NCBI GenBank assembly: GCA_902761035.1
Contig: CACWIW010000021.1
Location: 1 to 40,390, forward strand
Origin: an uncultured bacterium
Lineage (GTDB): Bacteria; Verrucomicrobiota; Kiritimatiellia; RFP12; UBA1067
Length of the DNA: 40,390 bases
Reading direction: 5' to 3'
In this document: piece after piece, positions 1 to 7,763 of the stretch
Position numbering within the stretch: position 1 is the first letter of the stretch
How the letters are laid out: each line of letters starts with the position of its first letter
Program-made: the position numbers and the translations under genes
Notes under the pieces: model-generated
Seen by the model: only the letters and a program-made list of their open reading frames with translations
Databases searched by the model: none
What the model was told of the DNA's origin: nothing

Positions 1-1
1 C

Positions 2-928
2 TTCCCGTACATCAACTTCGAGTCCAAGGAGACGCGCAAGTACTTGATAGACTCCATGCTCTTCTGGATGAAGAACGGTGCGGACGGCTTCAGGTGCGAC
101 TCCGGCGACATGGTTCCGGTGGAGTTCTGGGAGGAGGCGGCGCGGGCCTGCCGCAAGGTCAATCCCGAACTTGTCCTGATAAACGAGGGCAACCAGCCCA
201 GGGCGCTGGAAAAGGCGTTCGACGCGAACTACGGCTGGCCGTGGAGCGTGGGAATCCGCGGGTTCCTCAATCCCAAGGTCGGCGTGCAGAAGTACGTCAA
301 GGGGAAGACGCTCCGCGAGATCATGGACAACATGCGCCGGTACGAGGCGCGTCTGCCGCAGAACTCGCTGATGCTCGTGATGATGGACAACCACGACCTT
401 GCGTCCCTCAAGACGGACGGCCCCAACCGCTTCGACCGCATCCTGCCCGTGGAGGCCGGGAACGCGGCGTTCGTGCTGATGTTCCTCAGACGCGGACTTC
501 CGATGCTCTACAACGGAAACGAGATTGCCGACAACGCGATGACCACGTTCTTCGCGCCGGTTGCAGATGGACGGCGCGCATACAGGTCGGTCGATTGGGG
601 GCGCGCCCTCCAGCCCGCGGGGCAGAAACGTCTTGCGCTTGTCCGGCGGCTCGCGAAGATGCACCGCGACGACCCCGTGTTCTACGACGGGACGCAGGAA
701 TGGCTGAAGGCCGGCGAGGTGGTGAACGTCGTGTCGTTCGTGCGTCGGTTGGGCGACCGTGCGGTGTTCGTCGCGGCGAACCTACGACCAGAACGGGCGG
801 CCTTCATGCCGGAGAACGGCGTGAAGATCGATGGCGCGAGAAAACCGCTTCTCGCCGAGAACTTCACGCTGGCGCCGGACGGAAAGGTCTGCCTGGGTCC
901 ATACGGTTTTGTCGTGCAGGAGTTGTGA
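2..928 (+). CDS. Alpha-amylase family (GH13) glycoside hydrolase, C-terminal part
   Basis: This is the 3' end of a gene that begins before the window; the frame is open from base 2, so no start is assigned. The GH13 conserved regions are visible. Region II is GADGFRCDSGD with the probable nucleophile Asp at 98-100. Region III is LINEGN with the probable acid/base Glu at 185-187. Region IV is MDNHD with the transition-state Asp at 395-397. A typical GLPMLYNGNEIAD strand follows, and then a small beta-rich C-terminal domain. The family cleaves alpha-glucosidic bonds in starch-like or related glucans. Substrate specificity and secretion cannot be judged without the N-terminus. The gene ends at a TGA with no clear terminator behind it. 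Confidence 0.88.
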   Translation, partial: FPYINFESKETRKYLIDSMLFWMKNGADGFRCDSGDMVPVEFWEEAARACRKVNPELVLINEGNQPRALEKAFDANYGWPWSVGIRGFLNPKVGVQKYVKGKTLREIMDNMRRYEARLPQNSLMLVMMDNHDLASLKTDGPNRFDRILPVEAGNAAFVLMFLRRGLPMLYNGNEIADNAMTTFFAPVADGRRAYRSVDWGRALQPAGQKRLALVRRLAKMHRDDPVFYDGTQEWLKAGEVVNVVSFVRRLGDRAVFVAANLRPERAAFMPENGVKIDGARKPLLAENFTLAPDGKVCLGPYGFVVQEL

Positions 929-1008
929 CGGCAATTCCGCATCGGAAGAAAGCAAGAAGACCATGTCAATAGGCAAAGCTCTCAATAAAAAAGTAGTGTT
1001 TCCTGTTG
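929..1008. other. Short intergenic segment before the intron remnant
   Basis: No convincing gene is seen here. An open frame running through 831-1280 has no recognisable protein similarity and overlaps both the GH13 3' end and the intron-like RNA, so it is not called. Confidence 0.4.
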
Positions 1009-1215
1009 GTGCGACGCACCTCGCTCGTCCCTGGGAGAAACTCGCGGCGAAAGCCGATGCGGGCACGCGGGTGCGTGCCAGTGAAATCACCGAAGGTCAC
1101 GTTCGGGTGGGAATGCGGCTTCGCGAGGAAATGCGCGGACGCCGGATTGGCCGAGGCAGGCGGGCGGCGTGCCGTATTGGCAGAACTCGCGGAATCTGGA
1201 CTGCGGAATCTGGAC

Positions 1216-1243
1216 TTGACACAAAGAAAAAATCTATTATGAT
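1216..1243 (+). promoter_or_regulatory. Sigma70-type promoter for the 1408 gene
   Basis: TTGACA (1216-1221) and TATGAT (1238-1243) are separated by 16 bp. The predicted transcript starts near 1250 and reads through intron domains V and VI into the downstream gene. Confidence 0.7.
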
Positions 1244-1316
1244 GTTGCCCGTCAAAGGCAATTCAGAGCAGAACAAGTGAAAGGCAAATAACCATGAAAG
1301 AGACAGTCATGCAAGG

Positions 1317-1401
1317 AAAGCCGTATGCGGAAAATCCGCACGTACGGTTTGACGAGGGGGCGGGCGCTTCGAGGCATTCGGGGCGTTCCGCTCTACTCTA
1401 C
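1317..1401 (+). ncRNA. Group II intron domains V and VI
   Basis: The lower stem of domain V pairs AAGCCGTA (1318-1325) with TACGGTTT (1343-1350). This gives the catalytic AGC triad at 1319-1321 with its hallmark G-U pair (G1320-U1348). The upper stem TGCGG pairs with CCGCA, and the two-base bulge CG (1341-1342) is in the canonical place. The terminal loop is AAAAT-like instead of the usual GAAA tetraloop and the domain is 33 nt rather than 34, a sign of decay. Domain VI follows as a GC-rich hairpin with GGCGGG pairing towards TTCCGCTCT, ending CTCTAC. If read as protein, this RNA yields the KPYAENPHVRFDEG string often seen in mis-annotated intron ends. Confidence 0.78.
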
Positions 1402-1407
1402 AAAGAA

Positions 1408-3996
1408 ATGAAAATTGTTTCAATCGTGAAGTCCGCGAGATGGGTTCATGCGGTCGCCGCCGTTTCCCTCTGCGCCGCCGCACTGCCCGCGCTCGCCGAG
1501 ACGTGGACTTACGCCGGCGCAAACAATGGCGATCCCGGTGGCAACTCAAACGCCAACTATGCCGAGGCGAACAAGTGGAAGGATGCGAACGGAGGCTCGC
1601 AGACGTTCGACACAGCCGCGAACGTCGCTCGCACCTACATCATCCCCGCCAACAAGATGCTCATCTCCCACAAGGATACAGATGCGTCTGCCGGGGAATG
1701 GAGGTTCACGGCAAATGACGATACGTTCATCCTTCGCGGGGATTCCTCCGGCGTTGCGCACCTTCGGTCGTCCGCGCGGCGATTGCACCTGCCTTTGCTC
1801 GTGATGGAGGACAATTCAAAGGTTTCGCTTGGTCTTCAGGATGGCAGCAGCGTCCGCTGGAACCAGACGCTTCTAGGAACGATACGAATTGACGCTTCGG
1901 AGGACTATCCTGCGATGATCCAGAGTTGGGACTACTATGACGGAACGCAGTCAAATGCCACGACAATGGTTGGTTCCGGCGCGCTCGTCTATTCTGGACG
2001 CGCAACTGGAGGCTCCAGCAATAGTACCAAGGGGAATCTGTATCTCTACAACTGCGATGCAAGCGGCTTCACGGGTCCGGTCAAAATGCAGTTGCCGGCA
2101 AATGGCACATTACGTGGGCGTACGAAGTATTTCGTCAAAAATGCAAATGACATCGGCGGCAATCCGGCGACGTTCCTTCAGAAGGGCCTTGAACTCGCCG
2201 GTGTTTGCCTTGAAGCGCAGGGTAACATCGCGCTTCCGGCGAATCGTGGGCTTTATATCGCGTCTCATTCCTGCACGAATTCCTCGTATGCATCCGAGGG
2301 CCTTGGGTCGAGCATCGGCGTCGCCGGATCCCGGACTTTCTCCGTCGCGTCGCCAATTGTCTTTGAAAGCGCAGACTACAATCTCTACAAGTACGGCGGC
2401 GGGACGCTCGCAATTCCCGGATGGACTTCCAATGGCTCCGTGTGGCTTAATGGCGGTATTCTGCAAATCACAGGCACTCGCATTACGGCAGGCGCAATGA
2501 CGCCCGCCTCCATCGGTCTGCTGAAAAGGATGTCCGGCAACATCACGCTCGCGCTCTCCGGCGACGGTTCATCGCTCGCGGACGGTCGGCATGTTCTGCT
2601 GTCGTCCGCGGCGCGGCTTCCCGACAACTTCGAAACGATTGTGCAGATTGTCAACAGCGGCGCGTACACGCTGCCGTCCGGCAAGAAGGCGATGTATTCC
2701 GTCGTGAACGGGACGGACTTCGTCATGGATGTCAAGGACGACCGCCCCACGTGGACGTTCACGTCTACCAATACGGGGAACGGCAACCATGCCGTTGCCA
2801 ATGCGTGGACGGACGAGAATGGCACAACGCAGACCTTGGCCAGCGGCGACACGACCGCGCGCGATTACATCATCCCCGGCGGGAAGACGCTCAAGACTCC
2901 GAACGATAGCTCCGTCAACTGGCCGTTCACCTCGGGGGACGGGGACACTTTCATCCTCAAGGGTACTTCTTCGTCCGAGGCAAAGATGGAGTCGCGCGTA
3001 GCCGACTTGAACGTTGGGTATCTGCGAATGCTGGATCATTCCACCCTCAGTCTCAGCGAAAAGGACTGGGCAAGCGTCCGAGGAACCATCAGCGTCGAGG
3101 CGTCGGAAGCATACCCCGCAATCTTTTTCTTGCGTAACTGGCAGTCGCGACACCAGACAAACGAAACGACGATAGTCGGTTCCGGTGCGCTCGTCTATAC
3201 GCATCCCGCATCGACGTACAATGAGAACATCCTCTTCCTGAAGGGCGATGCGAGTGGTTTTACCGGGGCGCTGGGAATGAAGGGCATAGACGGTACGTCC
3301 AATACGACGCAGAGCAATAACATGAGACGCTTGTCGTTCGCGTTTTCCTCAGGCGCGAACATCGCAGGCAATCCTGCTACATTCCTTGAAAAGGGCCTTG
3401 TCCTTGGCGGAGTAAGGCTTCTCGCGCAGGGCGATGCCTCGCTTGGCATGAACCGCGGTCTCTACATATCCAGAAACTTCACCAACGGTTCTATCGACCC
3501 TGGTTCCGAAATCTGCGTCAAGAGCGGCTGCACGTTTGCAATTCCTGGAGGCGTTTCGTTCGAGGACTCGGATTATCCCCTCATTCTCACGTCTAAAAAT
3601 ACTCCCAGCGTCGGTGGCGGCACGCTCTCCGTTCCCGGATGGGCGGCGAACGGCACGGTCAAGGTGACGACGGGAACGCTCGAGATCACCGGCGCGAGCG
3701 TCGCCGAAGGCGTGGTGACGCCGGCGACCGTCGGCAAACTCGAAATGTCCGGCGGCGCGACAGTGAAACTCACGGTCACGGGCGACGGATCGGCGCTGCC
3801 GTTCGCCAACGCCACAAACGTCCTCATCGAGGCCGAAAGCGCTTTGCCGGCCGGCTTTGCAGGCAAGGTGCGGGTTGTCAACGACAACGCGTTCACGGTG
3901 CCGTCCAGGCTGAAGACCAAGCTCGTCGTCGTCGACGGCACGAAGCTTGCGCTGGAGACCGAGAAGGGCAAAGGCTTTGTGCTGATCGTGAGGTGA
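1408..3996 (+). CDS. Secreted beta-strand-rich surface protein with two tandem halves and an IVR C-terminal tail
   Basis: The 862-aa product starts with a clear signal peptide (MKIVSIVKSARWVHAV..., cleavage near ALPALAE). I chose ATG 1408 because the in-frame codons upstream (from 1294) are translated intron RNA; the ribosome site at 1408 is weak, whereas AAAGG lies before 1294. The mature part is a tandem duplication: nt 1501-2748 and 2749-3993 each encode about 416 residues, opening with TW[TA]. Shared landmarks are (D/R)YIIP, DTFIL, VGSGALVY, DASGFTG, GNPATFL and a GGGTL...PGW segment. The sequence is Gly/Thr/Ser/Asn-rich with alternating hydrophobics, as in extracellular beta-solenoids. 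There is no outer-membrane barrel. It ends KGFVLIVR, matching two other secreted proteins here. Function unknown; a surface or adhesive role is inference. The gene is 40 bp upstream of the GH106 gene. Confidence 0.75.
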   Translation: MKIVSIVKSARWVHAVAAVSLCAAALPALAETWTYAGANNGDPGGNSNANYAEANKWKDANGGSQTFDTAANVARTYIIPANKMLISHKDTDASAGEWRFTANDDTFILRGDSSGVAHLRSSARRLHLPLLVMEDNSKVSLGLQDGSSVRWNQTLLGTIRIDASEDYPAMIQSWDYYDGTQSNATTMVGSGALVYSGRATGGSSNSTKGNLYLYNCDASGFTGPVKMQLPANGTLRGRTKYFVKNANDIGGNPATFLQKGLELAGVCLEAQGNIALPANRGLYIASHSCTNSSYASEGLGSSIGVAGSRTFSVASPIVFESADYNLYKYGGGTLAIPGWTSNGSVWLNGGILQITGTRITAGAMTPASIGLLKRMSGNITLALSGDGSSLADGRHVLLSSAARLPDNFETIVQIVNSGAYTLPSGKKAMYSVVNGTDFVMDVKDDRPTWTFTSTNTGNGNHAVANAWTDENGTTQTLASGDTTARDYIIPGGKTLKTPNDSSVNWPFTSGDGDTFILKGTSSSEAKMESRVADLNVGYLRMLDHSTLSLSEKDWASVRGTISVEASEAYPAIFFLRNWQSRHQTNETTIVGSGALVYTHPASTYNENILFLKGDASGFTGALGMKGIDGTSNTTQSNNMRRLSFAFSSGANIAGNPATFLEKGLVLGGVRLLAQGDASLGMNRGLYISRNFTNGSIDPGSEICVKSGCTFAIPGGVSFEDSDYPLILTSKNTPSVGGGTLSVPGWAANGTVKVTTGTLEITGASVAEGVVTPATVGKLEMSGGATVKLTVTGDGSALPFANATNVLIEAESALPAGFAGKVRVVNDNAFTVPSRLKTKLVVVDGTKLALETEKGKGFVLIVR

Positions 3997-4036
3997 TGGC
4001 GCCCTCTGCGGCGGAGGAAGCCTGAAAGGAGAAGTT

Positions 4037-7000
4037 GTGAGAAAGATACAGACGCTTGCGGCGCTGGCGCTTTGCGCCGTGCCGACGTTCGCGCAGCAGC
4101 CGGCGTGGCCGGAGATCACATCGACGATGCGCCCGTGGTGCTACAACTGGTGGATGGGCAGCGCCGTCGACGAGGTCGGCCTGGACCTTCAGGCGAAGCA
4201 GCTGGCCGACGCGGGGCTGGGCGGCATCCACGTCGTCCCGATCTACGAGGCCATCGACGAAAAGCGACAGGCGGTCGACTATCTCTCCGATGAATGGATG
4301 CGGCTCTTCTCCGCCGCGAAGGCGAAAGGCGCGGCGAAGGGTCTCGGCGCGGACATGACGACCGGGTGTGGCTGGAACTTCGGCGGCCCGCACATCCCCC
4401 GCCGTCTCGGCGTGTGGAATCTCCACAGGCTGGGGCCGGGCGACGCGCCGCTTCCCGGCGGCGAGGTGCTGTGGCGCGGGACGGATGCGGACGGACGCGA
4501 GGTCCGCCTCGAGGCCGCGCCGACCGGCCGGCAAGTCGACAAGGCCCCCAAATCGTGGAAGGGCGTCATGATCGACCCGTGCTCGAAGGAGGCGATGCGC
4601 GCCTTCCTCGAGCCGTTCGACCGCGCGTTCGCGCGTCCGGGCGCGGCGCGTCCGAGGTGCTTCTACCACGATTCCTACGCCTACCACGAAACGACGTGGT
4701 CGCCGGAACTTCCCGCCGCGTTCAGGCGGCTGCGCGGGTACGCGCTGGAAGACCACTACGCCGAACTCGCCGGCATCGGCGACGCCGAGGCCGTCGCTCG
4801 CGTCAAGCACGACTACCGCGAGACGATTTCCGACATGATCGTGGAGAACTTCGCGGGCTGGACGAAATGGGCGCACGGGCTCGGCGCGAAGACACGCAAT
4901 CAGGCGCACGGCGCGCCGGCGAACCTCCTGGACTTCTATGCCGCCGCCGACATACCCGAAACCGAGATGTTCAACACGGCACGAAACATCCTCATGTCGA
5001 AGTTCGCGTCGTCCCCCGCGCACGTAAGGGGCGGCGGACTCGTCTCGGCGGAAAGCTGCACGTGGATCGACGAGCATTTCTGCGCGACGCTCGGCGAATG
5101 CAAGCGCTTCATCGACCAGCTGTTCCTCTCCGGCGTCGACCACGTGTTCTACCACGGGTGCTGCTATTCGCCGCAGGATGTCGCATGGCCGGGCTGGTGC
5201 TTCTACGCGACGCTGGAGATGAATCCGCGCAACCCGATCTGGCGCGACGCGCGGACGCTTTCGGACTGGATCGCCCGCTACCAGTCCATCGCCCAGACGT
5301 CCGCGCCGGACGAGGACGTGCTTCTATACTGGCCGATACACGACACGTGGCGCAAGCCGGAAGGGTTCGCGGAACAGTTCGTCCTGCTCCAGGCGGGCGG
5401 CTGGCTCATGCAGTCCGAACTCGGCAAGGCCGCGCGGCGGCTCTACGACGCGGGCGTTTCCTTCGACTACGTGTCCGACAGGCAGCTTCTCGGCCTGCCC
5501 CCGCGCGACAAGACGCGCTACACGACCATCGTCGTCCCGTCGTGCAAGACGCTTCCGCTCGCAACCGCGCGGCGCCTCGGCGAACTTGCGCGGAGCGGAT
5601 ACAAGGTCGTCTGCGTCGGCGAACGGCCGTCGGACGTCCCGGGGTTCGTGAAGCCAGCGGACCGCGACGCCGTCCGCAATGCGATGGCGGGCGTCGGGGA
5701 CGCGAGCATCGACGAAGTCGGGCGGCGCGAGCCGTTCGCCGGGAGGTCGGGCCTTGCCTACCGCCGCATGAGAAGGGGCGAAGACGTCCTCTACTACATC
5801 GTCAACCAGACGGCGAAGAGGGTTTCCGGCGCGTTCCGTCCGAGCGCGGCCATGGCGTCGGCCTGGACGCTCGACCCGATGGACGGGACGATACGGCGGG
5901 CGAAGACGTCGGCTGGCGCCGTGGAGCTTGCGCTTGAGGGCTCCGGCAGCGTGTTTCTCTGGTGTTCGTCCGAGAAGCCCGCCGGCGGCGAGGCGGAACG
6001 TGCGCCGCAGGTCTGCGGCGAGCCGGTAGAGATCAAAGGACCCTGGACTCTTCGCCGCGTCTGCGGCGGCCCCGAGACGGCGTGGAGGGACCGGACGATG
6101 ACGGCGCTTTCGAGCTGGGCTACGAACGAGGACGGGTCCGAGAATCCCTTCTGCGGGACGGTGCTCTACAAAACCTCGTTCGTCTGCGCCGACGTCTCCG
6201 GCGACGCCGTTCTCGACCTCGGCAGCGTCTGCCATTCGGCGCGTGTGCGCGTGAACGGACGCGACCTCGGGACGCGCATCATGGCTCCGTACCGCTTCCG
6301 CGTTCCGTTCGGCGCGCTTGCGAAGGGCGAGAACGTCCTCGAAGTCGAGGTGACGGGCGTCGGCTCGAACCGTCTGCGCGACCTCGACAAGCGCAAGGTC
6401 AACTGGCGCGTCTTCACGCATCCCGGCATATTGGGGCGCAACTACAGGAACTTCGACGCGTCGCAGCGTCCGCTTGCGCCGTCGGGCCTTCTCGGCCCGG
6501 TCAGCCTGGCGTTTCCGATGCAGGCGGCGATAGTCCCCGTCTCGCCGGCCGGCGGCGCGGTCTTCGAGCTGCTCCCCGACGCGCAGAGGAAGGCGCTCGC
6601 CGGCGCGACGCGCGCAGAGAGGAACAAGACGCTCAAGTCGCTCGACGCCCGCGCTGTGCGGAACGAGTGGCGGCGGCATCGTCCGCTCGTCCTGAAGTGG
6701 AAGGCCGCGAAAGGCGTCGAGGGGCCTTGGCGCATCCGCATCGGCACGAAGGCCGATCTCTCGGACGCGAAGGACTGGTGGCTGGAAAGGGACTGGGCGA
6801 GGAAATGCGGGGAGGAAGACCCCTGCGGCGCGCAGGTCTGGACATACGAGGTTCCGTTTGCGAATCCCGACCTCGGCCGCACGTACTACTGGCAGGTGTG
6901 GAGCCGGGTGTCGTGCCCGGGGCACGACTGCGGCTTTACGTATCCGGAATCATGCAAATGCGGCCGGACGAAGCACGGTGAGATATCCCCAGTGGAATCG

Positions 7001-7714
7001 TTCACGACGTCCGCGCAGCCGCCGCGCTGGATCGCGCTTGAGGGCAAGACGGAGAATGTGCGCGACCTTGGCGGATGGAAGACCGTCGACGGGCGCACCG
7101 TCAGGACGGGAATGCTCTTTCGCGGGCAGGGGCTCAACGAGAACAGCGTGTCGGGAATCGACCGGGGGCGCATGCGGCTTACCGGCGAGGACGTGAGGTA
7201 CATTACGGAGTCGCTTGGAGTCAAGACAGACCTCGATCTGCGCGGGAGCAAGGAGACCGGGCAATTGGACGCGTCGCCGCTTGGGCTCGGCGTGCGGCTG
7301 GTCAAGCGCGCGACAACGTCGCCGTACTACTCGGGGATGTTCCATCAGTCCGGCATGAAGACGATGGCGGAGAACTTCCGCGTGTTCTGCGACAGGAAGA
7401 ACTACCCCGTCTACTTCCACTGCATCGGCGGCGCGGACCGCACGGGGTCGCTCGCCTACATCCTGAACGGCGTCCTTGGCGTCGGCAAGGAGGATCTCGA
7501 GCGCGACTATGAGTCGACATTCTACGACGGGCTGTCGATCCCCGGGGTGGGCGATCCGAAGCATGGGCGCGGCACGCAGCATTTCGACGCGGGCTTTGCG
7601 AAGTACGGCAAGCCCGGCGACTCCCTCGCCCGCAGAATAGAGCTGTATCTCCTCGACTGCGGCGTGACAGCGGAGGAAATCGAAGCGTTCAAGTCCATCA
7701 TGCTGCAGTTGTGA
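4037..7714 (+). CDS. GH106-like alpha-L-rhamnosidase fused to a C-terminal tyrosine-phosphatase domain
   Basis: The 1225-aa protein begins at GTG 4037, six bases after AAAGGAG, with a signal peptide (MRKIQTLAALALCAVPTFA). Residues about 25-640 look like the GH106 barrel: RPWCYNWWMGSAVDE, GLGGIHVVPIYE, LSDEWMRLF, ADMTTGCGWNFGGP. Residues about 655-830 form a jelly-roll, galactose-binding-like region, followed by an FN3-like segment (about 840-985). Residues about 1000-1225 are a Y_phosphatase3-type domain with NVRDLGGW at 1007-1014, RTGMLFRGQGLN, and the phosphatase loop HCIGGADRTG with Cys1129 and Arg1135 (CX5R). Known: GH106 removes alpha-L-rhamnose from glycans such as rhamnogalacturonan. 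Inferred: the phosphatase strips phosphate from a substituted glycan or a surface protein. Probably co-transcribed with the gene at 1408. The fusion architecture is unusual. Confidence 0.82.
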   Translation: MRKIQTLAALALCAVPTFAQQPAWPEITSTMRPWCYNWWMGSAVDEVGLDLQAKQLADAGLGGIHVVPIYEAIDEKRQAVDYLSDEWMRLFSAAKAKGAAKGLGADMTTGCGWNFGGPHIPRRLGVWNLHRLGPGDAPLPGGEVLWRGTDADGREVRLEAAPTGRQVDKAPKSWKGVMIDPCSKEAMRAFLEPFDRAFARPGAARPRCFYHDSYAYHETTWSPELPAAFRRLRGYALEDHYAELAGIGDAEAVARVKHDYRETISDMIVENFAGWTKWAHGLGAKTRNQAHGAPANLLDFYAAADIPETEMFNTARNILMSKFASSPAHVRGGGLVSAESCTWIDEHFCATLGECKRFIDQLFLSGVDHVFYHGCCYSPQDVAWPGWCFYATLEMNPRNPIWRDARTLSDWIARYQSIAQTSAPDEDVLLYWPIHDTWRKPEGFAEQFVLLQAGGWLMQSELGKAARRLYDAGVSFDYVSDRQLLGLPPRDKTRYTTIVVPSCKTLPLATARRLGELARSGYKVVCVGERPSDVPGFVKPADRDAVRNAMAGVGDASIDEVGRREPFAGRSGLAYRRMRRGEDVLYYIVNQTAKRVSGAFRPSAAMASAWTLDPMDGTIRRAKTSAGAVELALEGSGSVFLWCSSEKPAGGEAERAPQVCGEPVEIKGPWTLRRVCGGPETAWRDRTMTALSSWATNEDGSENPFCGTVLYKTSFVCADVSGDAVLDLGSVCHSARVRVNGRDLGTRIMAPYRFRVPFGALAKGENVLEVEVTGVGSNRLRDLDKRKVNWRVFTHPGILGRNYRNFDASQRPLAPSGLLGPVSLAFPMQAAIVPVSPAGGAVFELLPDAQRKALAGATRAERNKTLKSLDARAVRNEWRRHRPLVLKWKAAKGVEGPWRIRIGTKADLSDAKDWWLERDWARKCGEEDPCGAQVWTYEVPFANPDLGRTYYWQVWSRVSCPGHDCGFTYPESCKCGRTKHGEISPVESFTTSAQPPRWIALEGKTENVRDLGGWKTVDGRTVRTGMLFRGQGLNENSVSGIDRGRMRLTGEDVRYITESLGVKTDLDLRGSKETGQLDASPLGLGVRLVKRATTSPYYSGMFHQSGMKTMAENFRVFCDRKNYPVYFHCIGGADRTGSLAYILNGVLGVGKEDLERDYESTFYDGLSIPGVGDPKHGRGTQHFDAGFAKYGKPGDSLARRIELYLLDCGVTAEEIEAFKSIMLQL

Positions 7715-7732
7715 GTTTGAAGGTTCGGTTTT

Positions 7733-7757
7733 TTTAGACAGGATTTACAAGATTAAG
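7733..7757 (+). repeat. AT-rich dispersed-repeat-like segment
   Basis: TTAGACAGGATTTACAAGAT and flanking bases sit exactly where the truncated GH2 begins. The pattern resembles dispersed repeats I recall from other environmental genomes, but it occurs once in this window, so its status as a repeat is a guess. Confidence 0.3.
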
Positions 7758-7763
7758 AACCGG

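Larger units (their letters stand above)
1009..1401 (+). mobile_element. Degenerate group II intron (internal deletion), 5'-like end plus domains V-VI
   Basis: The block opens with GTGCGAC, the usual 5' end of bacterial group II introns. At about 1042-1116 it has a stretch resembling bacterial domain I: a GGCGAAAGCC hairpin, GATGCGGGCAC, then CGAAGGTCACGTTCGGGTGG. It ends with a clear domain V and VI and a 3' terminal ...CTCTAC at 1396-1401. At 393 bp it is far too short to hold the reverse-transcriptase ORF, and a good sigma70 promoter sits in the middle, so most of domains I-IV has been lost. Domains V and VI are the firm part. The 5' boundary and the domain I match rest on pattern memory and are less certain. 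The element ends six bases before the ATG of the next gene. Confidence 0.6.

Noticed and set aside
831..1280. 149-codon open frame
   Set aside because: Overlaps the GH13 end and intron-like RNA, shows no protein-like pattern, and has no ribosome site.
1294..1407. N-terminal extension of the secreted protein from ATG 1294
   Set aside because: It translates group II intron domains V and VI, and a normal signal peptide begins only at 1408.
3893..5155. 420-codon minus-strand frame
   Set aside because: Antisense shadow of two real genes with no recognisable domains.
4294..5937. 547-codon frame inside the GH106 gene
   Set aside because: Arg/Gly-rich shadow typical of GC-rich DNA; the GH106 frame has clear domain motifs.
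7000..7714. Phytase-type cysteine phosphatase
   Set aside because: The loop is HCIGGADRTG and the NVRDLGG box is present, as in the Y_phosphatase3 group, not the inositol-phosphatase HCxAGxGRT loop.
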